64,000 bases of DNA from Erpobdella octoculata (taxonomy: Eukaryota; Annelida; Clitellata; Hirudinida; Erpobdellidae): assembly GCA_963978895.1 (NCBI GenBank), contig OZ022238.1, positions 44,223,310 through 44,287,309 on the forward strand, read 5' to 3'. Made by a program: the position numbers and the translations under genes. Shown in pieces: positions 36,862 through 47,944 of the stretch (its first letter is position 1; every line of letters begins with the position of its first letter). The notes under the pieces were generated by a model. That model made no database searches, was not told where the DNA came from, and saw nothing but the letters and a program-made list of their open reading frames with translations.

Positions 36862-39800
36862 GCGCTGTTTAATAACGAGTATCCACGTAGACCAACCTTT
36901 GACAGATTGATACTCGATAGTGGCTGGTCAGGCCGTTTGGATTCTTTCAAAATTTTTAGTTCTTTTGCGTACTGCAAGTTGATGAGCTTGATATTGCAGT
37001 TTGAAGCCTTTCCATTTGAAGCAGGGAACTCTGCAAAACAATTTAATATAACAAGTAATAAATTTATGATATTTTAATTTAAAAAAAACTTGCTTGTTAT
37101 TTTTAATGCAATTTCTGTTTGAATTCAAAAATCAAATTCTTTTTAAAACAAATCTTAATTACAAGTGTTTAAAAGTTTATTTAACATTCCTAAAGTTAGC
37201 TTAGTAAGCTATGTTGCCATTTCTATCAATCATATCACCATTAAAATGCTCAAACGCATCCAAAACTGAGTTGTCGTTTCTGAGTTCTATCTCAATTCTT
37301 CGAGCAGTTTTAAATAAGTTCGTAATAAAGTTGAGAATTTAATGATAATATTAGATAAAAATGCATGAACTTTGGTTTATCCATGTTAAATATGCGACAA
37401 GTTGGCTCACTGAGCTAAATTCAGGCACGTGTTTACTTATTCCTGCGCCAAGATAGTATGGGTCACAAAACCTTCTCAAATACAATCTTCATTTAATTAT
37501 TGTGCTATATAAAGAAGCTACCATAATTTCAACATGTGTTTAAAAGTCATCTGTGCTATTGTGAAGTTGTAAGATAAGATAATTACATGTAACTAGATTT
37601 GTTTCCAAAAAGCTATTTCAAATTGAAATATCAAATATCAAGGATGTAATTTGGGGGCAGAGGAGGGTCATTGCCTCTTTGACTTTTGAGTGAGCCCCTC
37701 CTGATGTAGTTTTGGGCACCAAATAGATAGAAACGAGTCCCCCAAAATTCCCCAGAAATATAAAGTGGAATCTTTTTAAGGTTCGAATGGGCCCTTCTAT
37801 GTTGAACCCTATGACAGTGAACTGAGCCTTCTAAAATGTTTTAGTGGGCCCCTGAATTGTTTTATGAACAAAACTTCAAAAATGCTGGGAAAAGTATTTA
37901 CGACTAAAAATGAAAAGAGGGTTTTAAACATTTTTGAGAAAAATTACCTTGCCGGTCATCTGGTTTTTGGGAAAAAAATTAAAAAAATTGGTGAGCCCTG
38001 AGAACAAGTTGCCCCCCTCAAGGTTTTGGGAAATGACGTCCATGTCCAATAGACTGAATAGAGAGATCATAGAATGCCTTTTTGCTCTAGGAATCCTAGG
38101 AATATTAAACGATGCATCCTAGACTAGGATGCATCGTTTAATATATATTCTAAACCCAATATATTTTCCAAAACAAAACTTTAAAAATTTAATGAACTTA
38201 TTTAGTCTTTGAGATGTCAATGCTCATGTTTTGGTAATTATGGAGAATAGCGGCAGAAATTATTTTCGGTGTTTTTAATTATTTTCCCGTAATAATAATT
38301 ATATATTTGTAATCACAATAATAACTCCAATTTAATGATCCAAGCAGTTTATTAATTTTTGATAATAAAATTCTTTCGGAAAACTCACGAAACGCGCAAG
38401 AGAACAGCAACAAAAATTATGAATAGCGAAGTAAAACAGAAATTACTATTTATAGCGCAGACAAGAAATATTTACAGCACTTAAACAAAAATTATTGGCA
38501 AAAGTAACACAAAAAATAGTATTCACGCAGTCAAAATAACATTATTTACAAGAAAAATGTAAGTTTATTTAAGTCCGAACTGTTCTTCATAGAATGTTAA
38601 ACGCGATAGTTTTCAATTAAGGCACACAAATTAATTCATACTTTTTTCTAAAAATAAGTTTTTTTTTAAAATTGTTTTATAAAAACTCGCACAATAAATT
38701 TATTTGACAACTTATTTATTTGACATTTCATTTCGCTTCACCTTTAGTTAGTTTACTGTTTATGAACCTAGTTTTTCCTGCTACCTGGCGGTTTTCTGTC
38801 ATTAACTTCTTCTTTAATTATATTTTCAATAAATTATTTGGATCAGTCGATTGGTAATTTAATTCTGTTTCTAATTATATTAATTTTATATTATAAAAAC
38901 AAGTAAATTAAAAACGAATTTTTTAAACCCAATGCTTTTATATGTAATTAAAACACAAATTTTGCAATCAATTTTTTCTTATATTACTCTTTTATTTTAT
39001 ATTAAAGTCGAAATATCTTAATTATATTGAAATATCGAAATTAATTAAAATTAACTAAATTAATTGACTTATTGTAAAACTAATAATTGAATATTGCATT
39101 GTCTTCTATTTTGAGCATGTATGCAAAATTTAAAAAAAATCTATCATCAGGAAGTGACTCAAAAATTGATTGCAAGATTTGAAACAGACAGAGAAACAAA
39201 CAGACAGACAGAGAAACAAACAGACAGACAGAGAAACAAACAGACAGACAGAGAAACAAACAGACAGACAGACAGAGAAACAAACAGAGACGACGAGTTA
39301 ATAAAAGCATTGGTAATAATTAAAAACACCGAAAATAATTTCTGCCGCTATTTTCCATAATTACCCATTTTTATAATAAAGTATATTATTCTATAATATA
39401 ATATAGTACGTATAATATACTATTATTCATACTATATATAATATTAGTTTAGTAGTAAGATCAGGTAAGATTAGGTAGTCGCATAAACGAAACGCGCCTG
39501 TGCGCGCAACGCCTGAACATTCAAGACTAAAAAGTTTATCAGGCGCAGTGGAACGAGCTAAAATGGTGTTACGGGATTGCTTATATCTCTGGATGTAATA
39601 AAGCCACAATAAAAATGGTTACATAAAAATAATTGTAAATCATGTCTGAACCCAAAATTGTCTATATAAATGAGTTCGCACAGTTCATTTTCCTTTCACA
39701 TTGATTCAAAAGTGAGTCTTTATTGATTTAAGGCTTTATTTCATAGGTCATTGACGCTAAAATATGGTTTTAGGCTTAAAAAATTTCGTTTCTTTTCTTC

Positions 39801-41054
39801 TATAACAATGTTAAATTTGGTAGCTACACTAACTCTCCCAGTTACACAAATCGAGTTTTAAGTTGATAGGGTGGTGCTTAAAATTTGAGCACCGCGCGCC
39901 AGCTAAACTCTAAGCACGCTCTAGGAATTTTATAGATTTTAGATAGTGTTTGAGTCTCTATATCTCGTCTTGGAGACCTCGCTGTAAAATAAATTTAGTT
40001 TCATTCGAAAGGTTATTATGTCTATTATAACATAGTAAAAATTCATAACACTGGCAAGTCTCTAACTATAAAAATTACTTCGTTAATGTAGATCGTGTAG
40101 CAGCGCATAACCGTAGGCGCGCTGCAACTGACGTACATATAGATTTATAGATTTTAAGATAGTGTTTGAGTCTCTATAACTCATCTTAGACACATCTCAG
40201 TAGTATAAGTTTAGTTTCATTCAAAAGGTTATTTAATAACTTTAATGAACAAATGATGAAGACGAAGCCGTGGACTTTCTCACAATCTTCAAGCGCTTTC
40301 CTGACAGACAGCCGCCTTAACTCCGCCTTGCTGAAAAAGGAGGAGGGCAATTATACAGATCAAGTTATGATCCGCGACAGAAAGTACTTTGATTCTCCTA
40401 CATAAACAAATATCAGTCTTAAAACAACAAGCAGACGGCGAACTACCGCGAGCTCATGCAGTGACATTCAGTTATGTGCTATGGCGCATGGGAAGCGAAA
40501 TGCGTGGTCCCACTTTTAAACTTTTAATAACTTTATATTTATCAAGTTTTTTGTTTGGAATTCTATTTCTAAATAAATTCATATTGAATATGAGAAACAG
40601 AAGGAATTCTTAACCCATACGCGCAAAGCCTTGTTAGGCGTTCTTTGCGCTGTGCGCTATGTGCACGCTGTAAACTGAGCTTCTTCGTTGTAGGCCCCAG
40701 TTTTTAACTGTCTCACGCAGTCGATGTTCTATCGTGGTATGCGATCTTTGATTCGCTATATCTTTATTAATTTTAATTTTTTTGTACACTATATGGTATA
40801 TTCAAACTCAGAATTTGTACCTTTATTTAAAAATATTAGTGAAATTAAAAAAGAATGATTTTGAAATTTTTTATGCGACTACCTAGGTAAGATAGTAGCA
40901 AATTTTTTACATAGAATACAAAAAAATACTAACTCAAAACTATTATTTTAAACGGAATGTCAAAAGATATCAACTCTCCCTCAACTACCAAGTCTTGAAA
41001 ATCGGTGCACGAAACGAATTGACCCACAACAAGTTTCCTAATTACCGAATCCAT
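35658..41054 (-). CDS. LSM12: LSM12 homologue
   Basis: Five minus-strand exons encode 185 aa (human 195): 40934-41054, 36897-37030, 36139-36248, 35840-35969, 35658-35720. LSM12 couples an N-terminal LSm fold to a C-terminal anticodon-binding-like (AD) domain; known partners include ataxin-2, and it is a reported NAADP receptor for two-pore channels. Exon 1 encodes VGQFVSCTDFQDLVVEGEL and a FDIPFKIIVL strand, matching the LSm start of the human protein. Exon 2 gives NIKLINLQYAKELKIL and SSINLSK. Exon 4 has WRDDNIVVMNEVRISPPY and the LHLVKNL helix of the AD domain. The start ATG at 41054 is the first after an in-frame upstream stop. Intron 1 (3.9 kb) hosts three TIR elements. The acceptor of exon 3 is embedded in a 36-bp tandem repeat. 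Exon 1 is placed far from the rest by homology and by the phase-1 join that yields a lysine codon. Confidence 0.93.
36249..36356 (-). repeat. 36-bp tandem repeat carrying the exon-3 splice acceptor of LSM12
   Basis: The 36-bp unit that includes the last intron bases and first exon bases (ATTTAG or ATTCAG then CTAACCAGT on the minus strand) is present three times, with junctions at 36248/36249, 36284/36285 and 36320/36321. The intron proper continues beyond. Confidence 0.85.
36808..36860. repeat. (ATA)n microsatellite
   Basis: About 17 ATA units about 35 bp downstream of exon 2 within the LSM12 intron. Confidence 0.95.
37639..38044. mobile_element. hAT-like TIR element, CAGGGACGTC family, decayed copy c
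   Basis: It has the family phrases GGGGGCAGAGGAGGGTCA and CCCCCTCAAGGTTTTG, with terminal AAATGACGTCCATG and a diverged opposite end (CAAGGATGTAATTT). It lies in LSM12 intron 1. Confidence 0.55.
38233..39365. mobile_element. TIR element with 51-bp inverted repeats
   Basis: The outer 51 bp (GGTAATTATGG to TTTTTAATTATT, 38233-38283) recur inverted at 39315-39365 with one mismatch. The flanks CATGTTTT and CATTTTTA agree at six of eight positions, an imperfect candidate for an 8-bp target duplication. The right half contains a reverse ACCAATGC repeat unit (38897-39319) with an expanded GACAGAGAAACAAACA array. No transposase frame exists, so it is non-autonomous. It lies in LSM12 intron 1. Confidence 0.8.
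39472..40885. mobile_element. hAT-like element, perfect 8-bp target duplication
   Basis: Terminal inverted repeats TAGGTAGTCGCATAAA (39472-39487) and its complement (40870-40885) are flanked on both sides by the identical octamer GGTAAGAT (39464-39471 and 40886-40893). The 1.4-kb interior has two copies of an AGATAGTGTTTGAGTCTCTA segment (about 39941 and 40151) and an S4 fragment, but no transposase. It lies in LSM12 intron 1. Confidence 0.85.
40318..40440 (+). mobile_element. SINE-like S4 family fragment
   Basis: Shares AACTCCGCCTTGCTG, AAAGGAGGAGGGC, GATCCGCGACAGAAAGTACTT and CTTAAAACA with the other S4 copies. It is nested in the 1.4-kb hAT-like element. Confidence 0.55.
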
Positions 41055-42123
41055 AACCACCCGTACGACTTTCAAGTTGTTTACATGCAACCATCTTACG
41101 AGGAGACTAATCAGTTGCTCTTATTAGAAATGTTGTAAAACATAAACACCTACCATTTTTATTTAGCTCTAAAAATCTTTATAAAAAAATAATTTTTATA
41201 AAAATCAAACATTTCAAAACTTTAAAGTATTATTAGTAATCAGCAATAACGGTAGGTAGGTAAGCAGACAGGTAGCACATTTGTTGACGCTCTTACTTGC
41301 ATCACAACAATTTTCTACTATAGTAAAATTAAAGAGGTTTGTAGTGAATGACAATGGAGCTTTATCATAAATGGTTACTTTTTGGCAAACACTGCTAGAA
41401 AGTTATGTATAGAAAATCTGGACCCCGTACTTGTCATACAGCGACAGGCCAGGCTTATAAAAGAAACAACCACAATGCTGTCCCACAAATGCAGAAAGAA
41501 ACAAGTCACCGAAACGTAATTTCTGATTTCGCAATAAACGTAAAACTAATCTAAGTTTCACTAGTAGTGCTGGGACCTTATTCCTTTGTGGGTTATAAAC
41601 AGAAACTATGCAGAACACAACCAATTTATATAAACCATAATGAAGGTCTTGCTTTCTACATTTAAACAGACAATTAATCTAATTTTAGGCCAAAAGTCGA
41701 CTTGCTTCCTTTTGCTGTGACAGGGCAGAATGTTATAAGATACAAGCCCACCTCAGCAAAGCGAGAATAAGAGACTCGTTTTTCACCTATTCCCTCCTTA
41801 CTACTAAAACAAGACGAAAAACAAATTCTTGGAAAATGACAAAATATACTTTTGGCAAATCAGTTCTACATCCAAATCCACATTAAATAATGTATGTATT
41901 TGCTTTATTTCAAAAAAAATTCCAACACCTGTAGTGAATTTATACAACACAAACCTTTAAACAGCAGTCAGATAACACGTTAAGTCTAAACTGCATTTTT
42001 AAAATTTAAAACACTAAACAATTAAAAACTATGCTAGCTCTTAATTTGATTTAACAACAATTTATGAGACACCACCTTATCAGAAAAACACAAATTGTAA
42101 TGATTCCACACTATCCCGTTAGA
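41055..42123. other. Between LSM12 start and ATP6AP1 stop
   Basis: The right part holds the ATP6AP1 3' UTR, with an AATAAA complement near 41903. The left part is the LSM12 upstream region. No further gene is supported. Confidence 0.5.
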
Positions 42124-44314
42124 CTAATCTGAACCACCGATAACAATGGACTTTGCTTTCGGATCGTCATAACGATCCATGGTCGTGATGCCCATCAACA
42201 TAATGACTCCGAAAAGGAGAATTGTTATCAAGATGGCCGCACAGATGATGAACATCCATATGCCGATGGTGAAAAATCCTACGCAGTCGTTGTAGTGGCT
42301 GAACGCCGTGGCATTGGCCATGAAAACTTCCATCTGAAATAAGAATGTGCAAAAAATAAAACATCATTCCAGTTCTGAAGAAATAAGAAAACCAAATTAG
42401 AAGATAAAAAGGAAATAACTAAAATCAGACATTTTGTTACAGTTCCCATTTCAAAAAATTGGAAGTTAGTGATAAAAATACGATAAATTTTCCAAAAGAT
42501 TACTTGTAGCGCAACAAAATGTAGAGTTGGAACACCAGTGAAGTTGATGTTACTAATAGGAGAGAAAGCAGGCTGTTCATTACAACTGTACGAAAGTCCA
42601 ATGGGAGTCGGATCAACGAAACCCTTGTTCATTGCCACAGAGACGTTTTCCGATCCGTTCGTATAACTGAAAGTTGCCCCACTGACATACCAAAACCCTG
42701 GATTAGCTGAACTCGAGGTGGAAATAACAAACCTAAAAAAAGAGAAACCATTTTATCGATACTTATCAAAACCCAGAAAGAATTGTTTTCTTGTTATAAA
42801 AAGACTCTCACTTGAGTTCCATGTCAACAAATTCTTCAACGGTACCAAGTCCCAATTCGATAGAGCAGCTACGTGAAATAAAATAGTGATTATCTTAAAC
42901 ATTAAAAATTATTATTATCGCATAATTGTTAAAGAAACATAAACCTCACCTAAGAGAATCGTTTACATTTGAAGAGTTGTACCCAGAACAGCTGTTGTTT
43001 AAAACCTTAACATCGCCGACATCTATGCTGTCATTTACTTTGTCACCGATGTAAAGTTTCTCAAAATGCATCATGAAATTCCCATCTCTTATAACTGGAA
43101 CTTCCTCTGAAACAGCGGTTTCACCCACAGCCAGCAAATGTCTCATTTTTTCACCGGTACCAGATTTGAACTGAAAAATATTAATTATATACTTTTATTT
43201 ATTTGTACTAATTTTTTGATTGAATTTAAATTAATTTTTATTAAACACTCGAAATAAATTGAAATAAAATAAGTCATTACAAACCTCAGTTGTACGTTTC
43301 GTAGTCAGATAAGCAGTAAATACTTTCTTGGACATTTTCATAAAAGTCACAACTTCACCAACGATTTTATCTGCGATTAAATAATTTCAATCGTGAAACA
43401 AAATGAATACAAATCAATAAAATCGGAAAACAAAATAAATTCACTAAAATTTACAAATTGTTGTCAGGAAATTTACCATTTTCAATTCCATTTTTTGAGG
43501 ACGACAAGAAATCAATAACGACAAGAGAGTTTGGTTTGAGGTTAATCTTCGAAAGGGAAGCAATTGCATCTTTTGCATCAAGTTTCAAAATGCTGGAAGC
43601 CGCATTACTGGAATATTGCAAGAGAGTGTCAATTGACATTTCGACGCTTGGAAGAAATGTGGCCGTGTATTCCAGCATGATATTCTTATCGAAAACAAAC
43701 AAAAAATCAGCATCACAAACTTTATTAAGAAAACATTAATTACTGTTCATTGTTGTTAAATAAGTATTCGATAAATTATAAAAGATTATTTGTTTATAAA
43801 ATTTTATACACAAAAAAATTTATTTGTATATTGTCTCTTATTTCTTCACTCAAATGATTTATATTGCTTATTCTACTTTGCTCATTCAACTTAATCATTA
43901 TGTTTACTCCAGAAATAGGCAGGACCCAAATATACAATAAACAAACAAACAAACAAAATTCTTTGGAACAAATTTTATCTATTGATATATCAATTGTTAG
44001 AACTCATAGCCAAACTGTATACTTAAAAGCATGAACCCACTTTCAACTGTTCATAGTTTGATGTTTTCCCACTTGTTCCATACACTCCACCGTGTACAAG
44101 AATATCAGATACAGAAAGCTGAAAAAGAAAAAAAATAGCCTCGAGTTGTCACCACATTAAAATGCTAACATATATTGAATCCAAATATAAGTTTAAAAAA
44201 ACCTCATTCTGAATGAAGAATATTTTCACAGATTCGTCATTTCTCATATAATTTCTCATGAAGGTATCCTGAGCAACATGGTGGCCAGCGAGTACATTCG
44301 GAAATCCGACTGAC
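42124..44314 (-). CDS. ATP6AP1: V-ATPase accessory subunit Ac45 (ATP6AP1), 5' exon not found
   Basis: Eight minus-strand exons join in frame: 44203-44314, 44037-44118, 43477-43719, 43285-43370, 42950-43170, 42812-42868, 42504-42732, 42124-42333. Ac45 is the type I membrane accessory subunit that assists V-ATPase assembly and targeting. Visible features: KIFFIQNELSVSDILVHGG, matching the human LQDKLSIEDFTAYGG region; DFLFVFDKN; a lumenal cysteine- and N-glycosylation-site-rich domain; FMANATAFSHYNDCVGFF; one transmembrane segment (GIWMFIICAAILITILLFGV); and the family-typical TTMDRYDDPKAKSI cytosolic tail. The donor of the second listed exon is weak (GTTCAT) but is the only one that keeps frame. 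The signal-peptide exon should lie upstream of 44314 and I could not place it; a LINE remnant and a hAT-like element occupy the sequence there. Two acceptors are possible for the first listed exon (44314 or 44309); 44314 has the better pyrimidine tract. Confidence 0.92.
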
Positions 44315-44599
44315 CTGAGTGAATGAAACCAAGTAATTTATAATAAAACAAAAAACTTAAAAAAAGTATGTCTAATTGAAAATGGCAATAAAAGCCGTCA
44401 GCAATATATAACAGCTCTCTGATTACAAGATTAGCATATTTACTTCAAGCACATCTACTCAAGTCAAGTTTCTTGAGATGGGCAGATTTGATTATAGCAA
44501 GATCAGGCAACAATATACAATTGTAGAGTAAATTATCAAAAAATGTGTTGATAGCACATTAGAAACAATTGATGAAATTTTAAATTGATTATATAATTT

Positions 44600-45223
44600 A
44601 CTGCTCGATGCTGAGCTCAATAGTCAAATTGGAAAAGCATCAGCTGCTCTTTCTAGGCTGACGAAGAGGGTGTGGAAAAATAACTTGCTGACACAAGATT
44701 TCTATGTACGGTACATGTGAATTGAGCACTCTCCTATATACCAATGAGACATGGACTTTGTATACTGCTCATGAGAAGAGACTGAGCGCTGTCTCAGACA
44801 CGTATTGGGGATCACGTGGAGAGATCGGATCACAAGCAGCGAAGTGCTTGAACGTGCCCAAATTCCCAGCATGACTGTGCCCGAATTTCCAGCATTACCA
44901 CACTCCTCAGCCATCGTCACATAAAATGGTTGGGCCATGAGCTTCGGATGGACGATGGACAAATCCTAAAAGACATTCTCTATTCAGAGCTCGTTACTGG
45001 TCGAAGATCGGTTGGACGACCACATTTAAGCTTCCCGGATGTGAGCAAGCGTGACGTGAATGCTTTGGACATAGATATCCAAATGTGAGAGTATCTTGAT
45101 CAGTATGGAGTCACACTCTAACAAATGGAGTGAAAGCCAGGGAGGACAGGCTACGACTGCTGGCAAATGAAAGGCAGTTGCAGAAGAAAATGAAGAGGCC
45201 CCGGGATTCGCTGGAGCAAGATT
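44600..45223 (+). mobile_element. Degenerate LINE 3' coding remnant
   Basis: Broken frames spell the C-terminal region of a non-LTR retrotransposon polyprotein: DAELNSQIGKASAALSRL, KRVWKNNLLT, LRHVLGITWRDRITSSEVLE, then HIKWLGHELRMDDGQ and TGRRSVGRPHLSF, then a charged KARED...QKKMKRPRD tail. Several stops and frameshifts separate these blocks. The sequence continues after the hAT-like insertion, at 46363-46490. It is inserted upstream of, or in the first intron of, ATP6AP1, in the opposite orientation. Confidence 0.8.
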
Positions 45224-46354
45224 GGTAAAGTTCTAGTATAGCGTCATCGGCCGATTTCTATGAAAAATGACCGGGTTTTAACGTAAATGATGTTTAAAAC
45301 ATAAGTAAAGTCTAATTACAACATAAATAACTAAAAAAAACCCAGAAATTATGTCACTTTAGAACATTTAAAAATTGCTGCCGAAGCTTATGTAGTTCCC
45401 GATGAAGATCTATTTGTCAATAGCGATAGAAGTGAACAGTTGGAATGAAGAAAATAAAAATTAAACACATTTAAAATAAAAATAGACAGTTTAGGAAAAA
45501 AAATTAAACATTTAAATTATAAAAATTAAAACTTGAAAAATAACAGTTTGTTTTAGAAGTACGGGTTGCGTAACCCGCTCCATATCTAAAACAGTTTCTT
45601 TAAATGCGACGGTTTTGTCAATATGCCTTAAGACAAATAAAAAAACATTAAGAACAATAAATAACCAGCCGAAAACCAAGAAAAAATAAAATAATATCAA
45701 AGTAGAAGTACTTGGCTGTCTTTATTACGGTTTCCACCATATTTCTTGGAGTAGAAATTCTGAGTTTTAGAGGTCATGATTGGTTCCAGAATCGTGTGGA
45801 AAACGAGAAATGGCCAGGAAAAGGAGAGCAAGCGTGAGTGAGAAAGCGATCGAGAGCGAAAACTGGAAGACTGGAAGCGGGAAAGCGACCAAGAGCGGGA
45901 AAGCGACCGGAAACGGGAAAGCGACCGGGAGCGTAAGAGTAAGCGGGAAGGGAAACGGGAGCGAAAAAAAACGATAGAAAAACCACGGGCAAGGCCGGGT
46001 ACCCCGCTAGTCACGGATAAATTTCCGCTCAGCGCTTTGATTTTTTAAAATTTAAGATGCATATTAAATAATTAAACAATTATTTTGAACCCTTTAACAT
46101 TTATTTTTTATATTAATATTTTATTTTATTTTTATATTAACTCTTTCTTACTTTTCATTCCTTGAATTGTATTATTCCGCGTATCAGCATTGCCTTTGGA
46201 TATTTTTGCTTAAAGTCGGTTTTTAGTAAGTTTTTCTGTAAAAAAAACTTGTTCGTAGTATGTTCTGATAATGTTCTGAGTTTATTCTATTAAACAGTTT
46301 TTTAAACCGGGTTTTTATATAAATCGGCCGATGACGCTATACTAGAACTTTACC
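45224..46354. mobile_element. hAT-like TIR element inside the LINE remnant
   Basis: The inverted ends GGTAAAGTTCTAGTATAGCG extend to about 34 bp of identity on the two sides. The 8-bp target duplication GCAAGATT is perfect (45216-45223 and 46355-46362). Removing the element restores continuity of the LINE remnant. The interior includes an H2 repeat but no transposase. Confidence 0.85.
45775..46010 (+). mobile_element. H2 Helitron-like repeat, copy 2
   Basis: Degenerate GGGAAAGCGACCGG units are followed by AACCACGGGCAAGGCCGGGT, then ACCCCG and terminal CTAG at 46007-46010, then TCACGG rather than a TA tract. It is nested in the hAT-like element. Confidence 0.6.
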
Positions 46355-46593
46355 GCAAGATTTTACATATGCTGGCTTTGAAATATGGTTTCAAAGAGAT
46401 CTTAACACACTATACACTTGCAAAACAGTTGTGCTACAAACAGATCTTCACCGGAAACTACATTCGCTTCGGGAGCAATTTCTATATGTTCTAAAGTGCG
46501 ATATTGTTTGTTTTTTAATTATTTATGTTGTATTTATTAGTCAGTCTAGTGAAGTCTAGTCTTTAATTATGTTTTAAATATCAATTACAATTA

Positions 46594-46652
46594 CATAAAA
46601 ACCGGTCATTTCTCATCGAAATCGGCCGCTGACGTTATACTAGAACTTTACC
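46594..46652. mobile_element. Orphan end of a second GGTAAAGTTC-family element
   Basis: A right-hand terminus (GCCGCTGACGTTATACTAGA to ACTTTACC) resembles the end at 46354 but is more diverged; its own left end is not seen. Confidence 0.55.
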
Positions 46653-46972
46653 TAATATATTTTGAGAATTCATACATAGACGAAATTAGAAATTACTTGT
46701 CATTTGACCAGATAAACACTGGTACTGCGGCAGCCGTTAGGCAGATCTCTAGCAAAAATAAAAGACAAATCAAAACCTTCATCGTCTATACTACGTTAAC
46801 TTACAAACACCTAAAGAAGAAAATTAATAATATAATGGAGCTCAATACGGCTTCAAACGAACTGACTGAGACTCAAATATCACGTGACATTAACATAAAA
46901 CCGGTCAACACTTGCAATCACTGGATGGAGCGCTTAGCTTACCTCCACCGCGAGTGCAGACAAGTTTGGTGA
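46653..46972 (+). CDS. Unidentified open frame, possible transposon fragment
   Basis: An open frame of about 105 codons with no ATG near its left edge ends at TGA 46970-46972. It reads through ENSYIDEIRNYLSFDQINTG, KNKRQIKTFIVYTTLTYKHL and CNHWMERLAYLHRECRQVW. The composition looks protein-like (mixed polar and aromatic residues, amphipathic Lys-rich segment), but I recognise no family. It abuts an orphan transposon end and has no obvious splice sites, so a fragment of a mobile element is the likeliest reading. Confidence 0.35.
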
Positions 46973-47133
46973 CATTGCTTTATAAAATTATAATCTTCAC
47001 TCCATTATAAAACTTATAAATTTTTGTGAATCTTAACTTTTAAAACGGCCTTGATGAGAAAAGCAATTAGGGCGATATAACACACAATTTGTTAGAAAGC
47101 CATCATAGATGCATCATAGTTATTAGCCATTCG

Positions 47134-47325
47134 GTGCTAGGTTAGCTGAGTTGGTAGAGTGTTAGCCTTGAATGTGAAAAGTTCACGGTTTGACTCCCAC
47201 TCACTGCTTAGTAGCCCATGTCAACGGAAAACTTAGCGAGTTAAATCGTTTCAATCCGTGGGGCATGTAAAAGAACGCAGCGCCTCTGAACTCTGTAAAA
47301 GACGCTATATAAATTATCAAACACT
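47134..47325 (+). mobile_element. tRNA-derived SINE
   Basis: Head with A box GGTTAGCTGAGTTGGTAGAG and B box GGTTTGACTCC (47187-47197). A tRNA-unrelated body ends GACGCTATATAAATTATC, a tail typical of many invertebrate tRNA SINEs. No flanking duplication was confirmed. Confidence 0.7.
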
Positions 47326-47944
47326 AGCTAAGACCCAATCTTATTCTCAAAACATAATTAAGATCTTGTCTTGGTATTGCACCCAAAGGTTTTCCTCGAG
47401 TCCAGGACATATCCCCGGTCAATATCCCCCTGGGAAAATGTTTCCCGAGCAATTTCCCCCGCCAATACTAACCTGTATAATATTATTGTTCTAAGCAATT
47501 TTTAAACTGCATACGTGCATAACAGTAGCGGATTAACCATGGCGCAGGTGGCGAATTTAAGTCATCATGCACCGGGCCAAATTTTTGTTAAACCGCCGCC
47601 GGCCATAATTGTTTGGCTTAACTGAACTTAAGCAAAATTTGTTTGTGGATAAGCCGGTCAGAAGTTTTTTTTAAGTCGGCTCGGTCAAATCGAGAGGTCT
47701 GCTGGCTCTGCATCCATCTTCTGTTTCCACGTTACATTTCCTACAATTAAGAAAAATTTATTTTATTTATAAACACAATTTTTTTAGAACATTTTAAAGA
47801 ATTTTGAGATAAAATCTCAATTTAAAGTGAGATCTAGGTTGCAGCAGCTGATCGCGTCTTATGTTGTTTATGTCTCATACATAATTTTATTTAGATAATT
47901 TTAGAATTTAGAACGATCACTCGCTGGAATTTTATTAAAAAACG
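47326..47944. other. Upstream of the cwf21 gene
   Basis: No exon with the conserved cwf21-family N terminus (MYNGIGL-type) is seen. The segment 47520-47740 has GGCCATAATTGTTTGGC-type phrases but no clear repeat partner here. Confidence 0.4.

Noticed and set aside
40840..41138. Plus-strand open frame of about 90 codons, reading NYQVLKIGARNELTHNKFPN and similar, looking coding
   Set aside because: It is the antisense shadow of LSM12 exon 1; the minus-strand reading matches the LSm start and joins in phase to exon 2.
45512..45700. Hydrophobic minus-strand frame considered as the ATP6AP1 signal-peptide exon
   Set aside because: Lies inside the hAT-like element with a perfect target duplication, and no donor in the required phase follows the hydrophobic part.
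46373..46494. Plus-strand frame ALKYGFKEILTHYTLAKQL and following
   Set aside because: After removing the hAT-like insertion the LINE remnant continues in another frame through this segment, so this frame is probably a shadow.
46937..46994. Minus-strand ATG with MSPNLSALAVE and a GTAAGC donor as a first exon of ATP6AP1
   Set aside because: Too short and not a convincing signal peptide; no supporting evidence.
47134..47210. Functional tRNA gene at the A/B-box pair
   Set aside because: Stems do not close and a SINE body with a typical tail follows.
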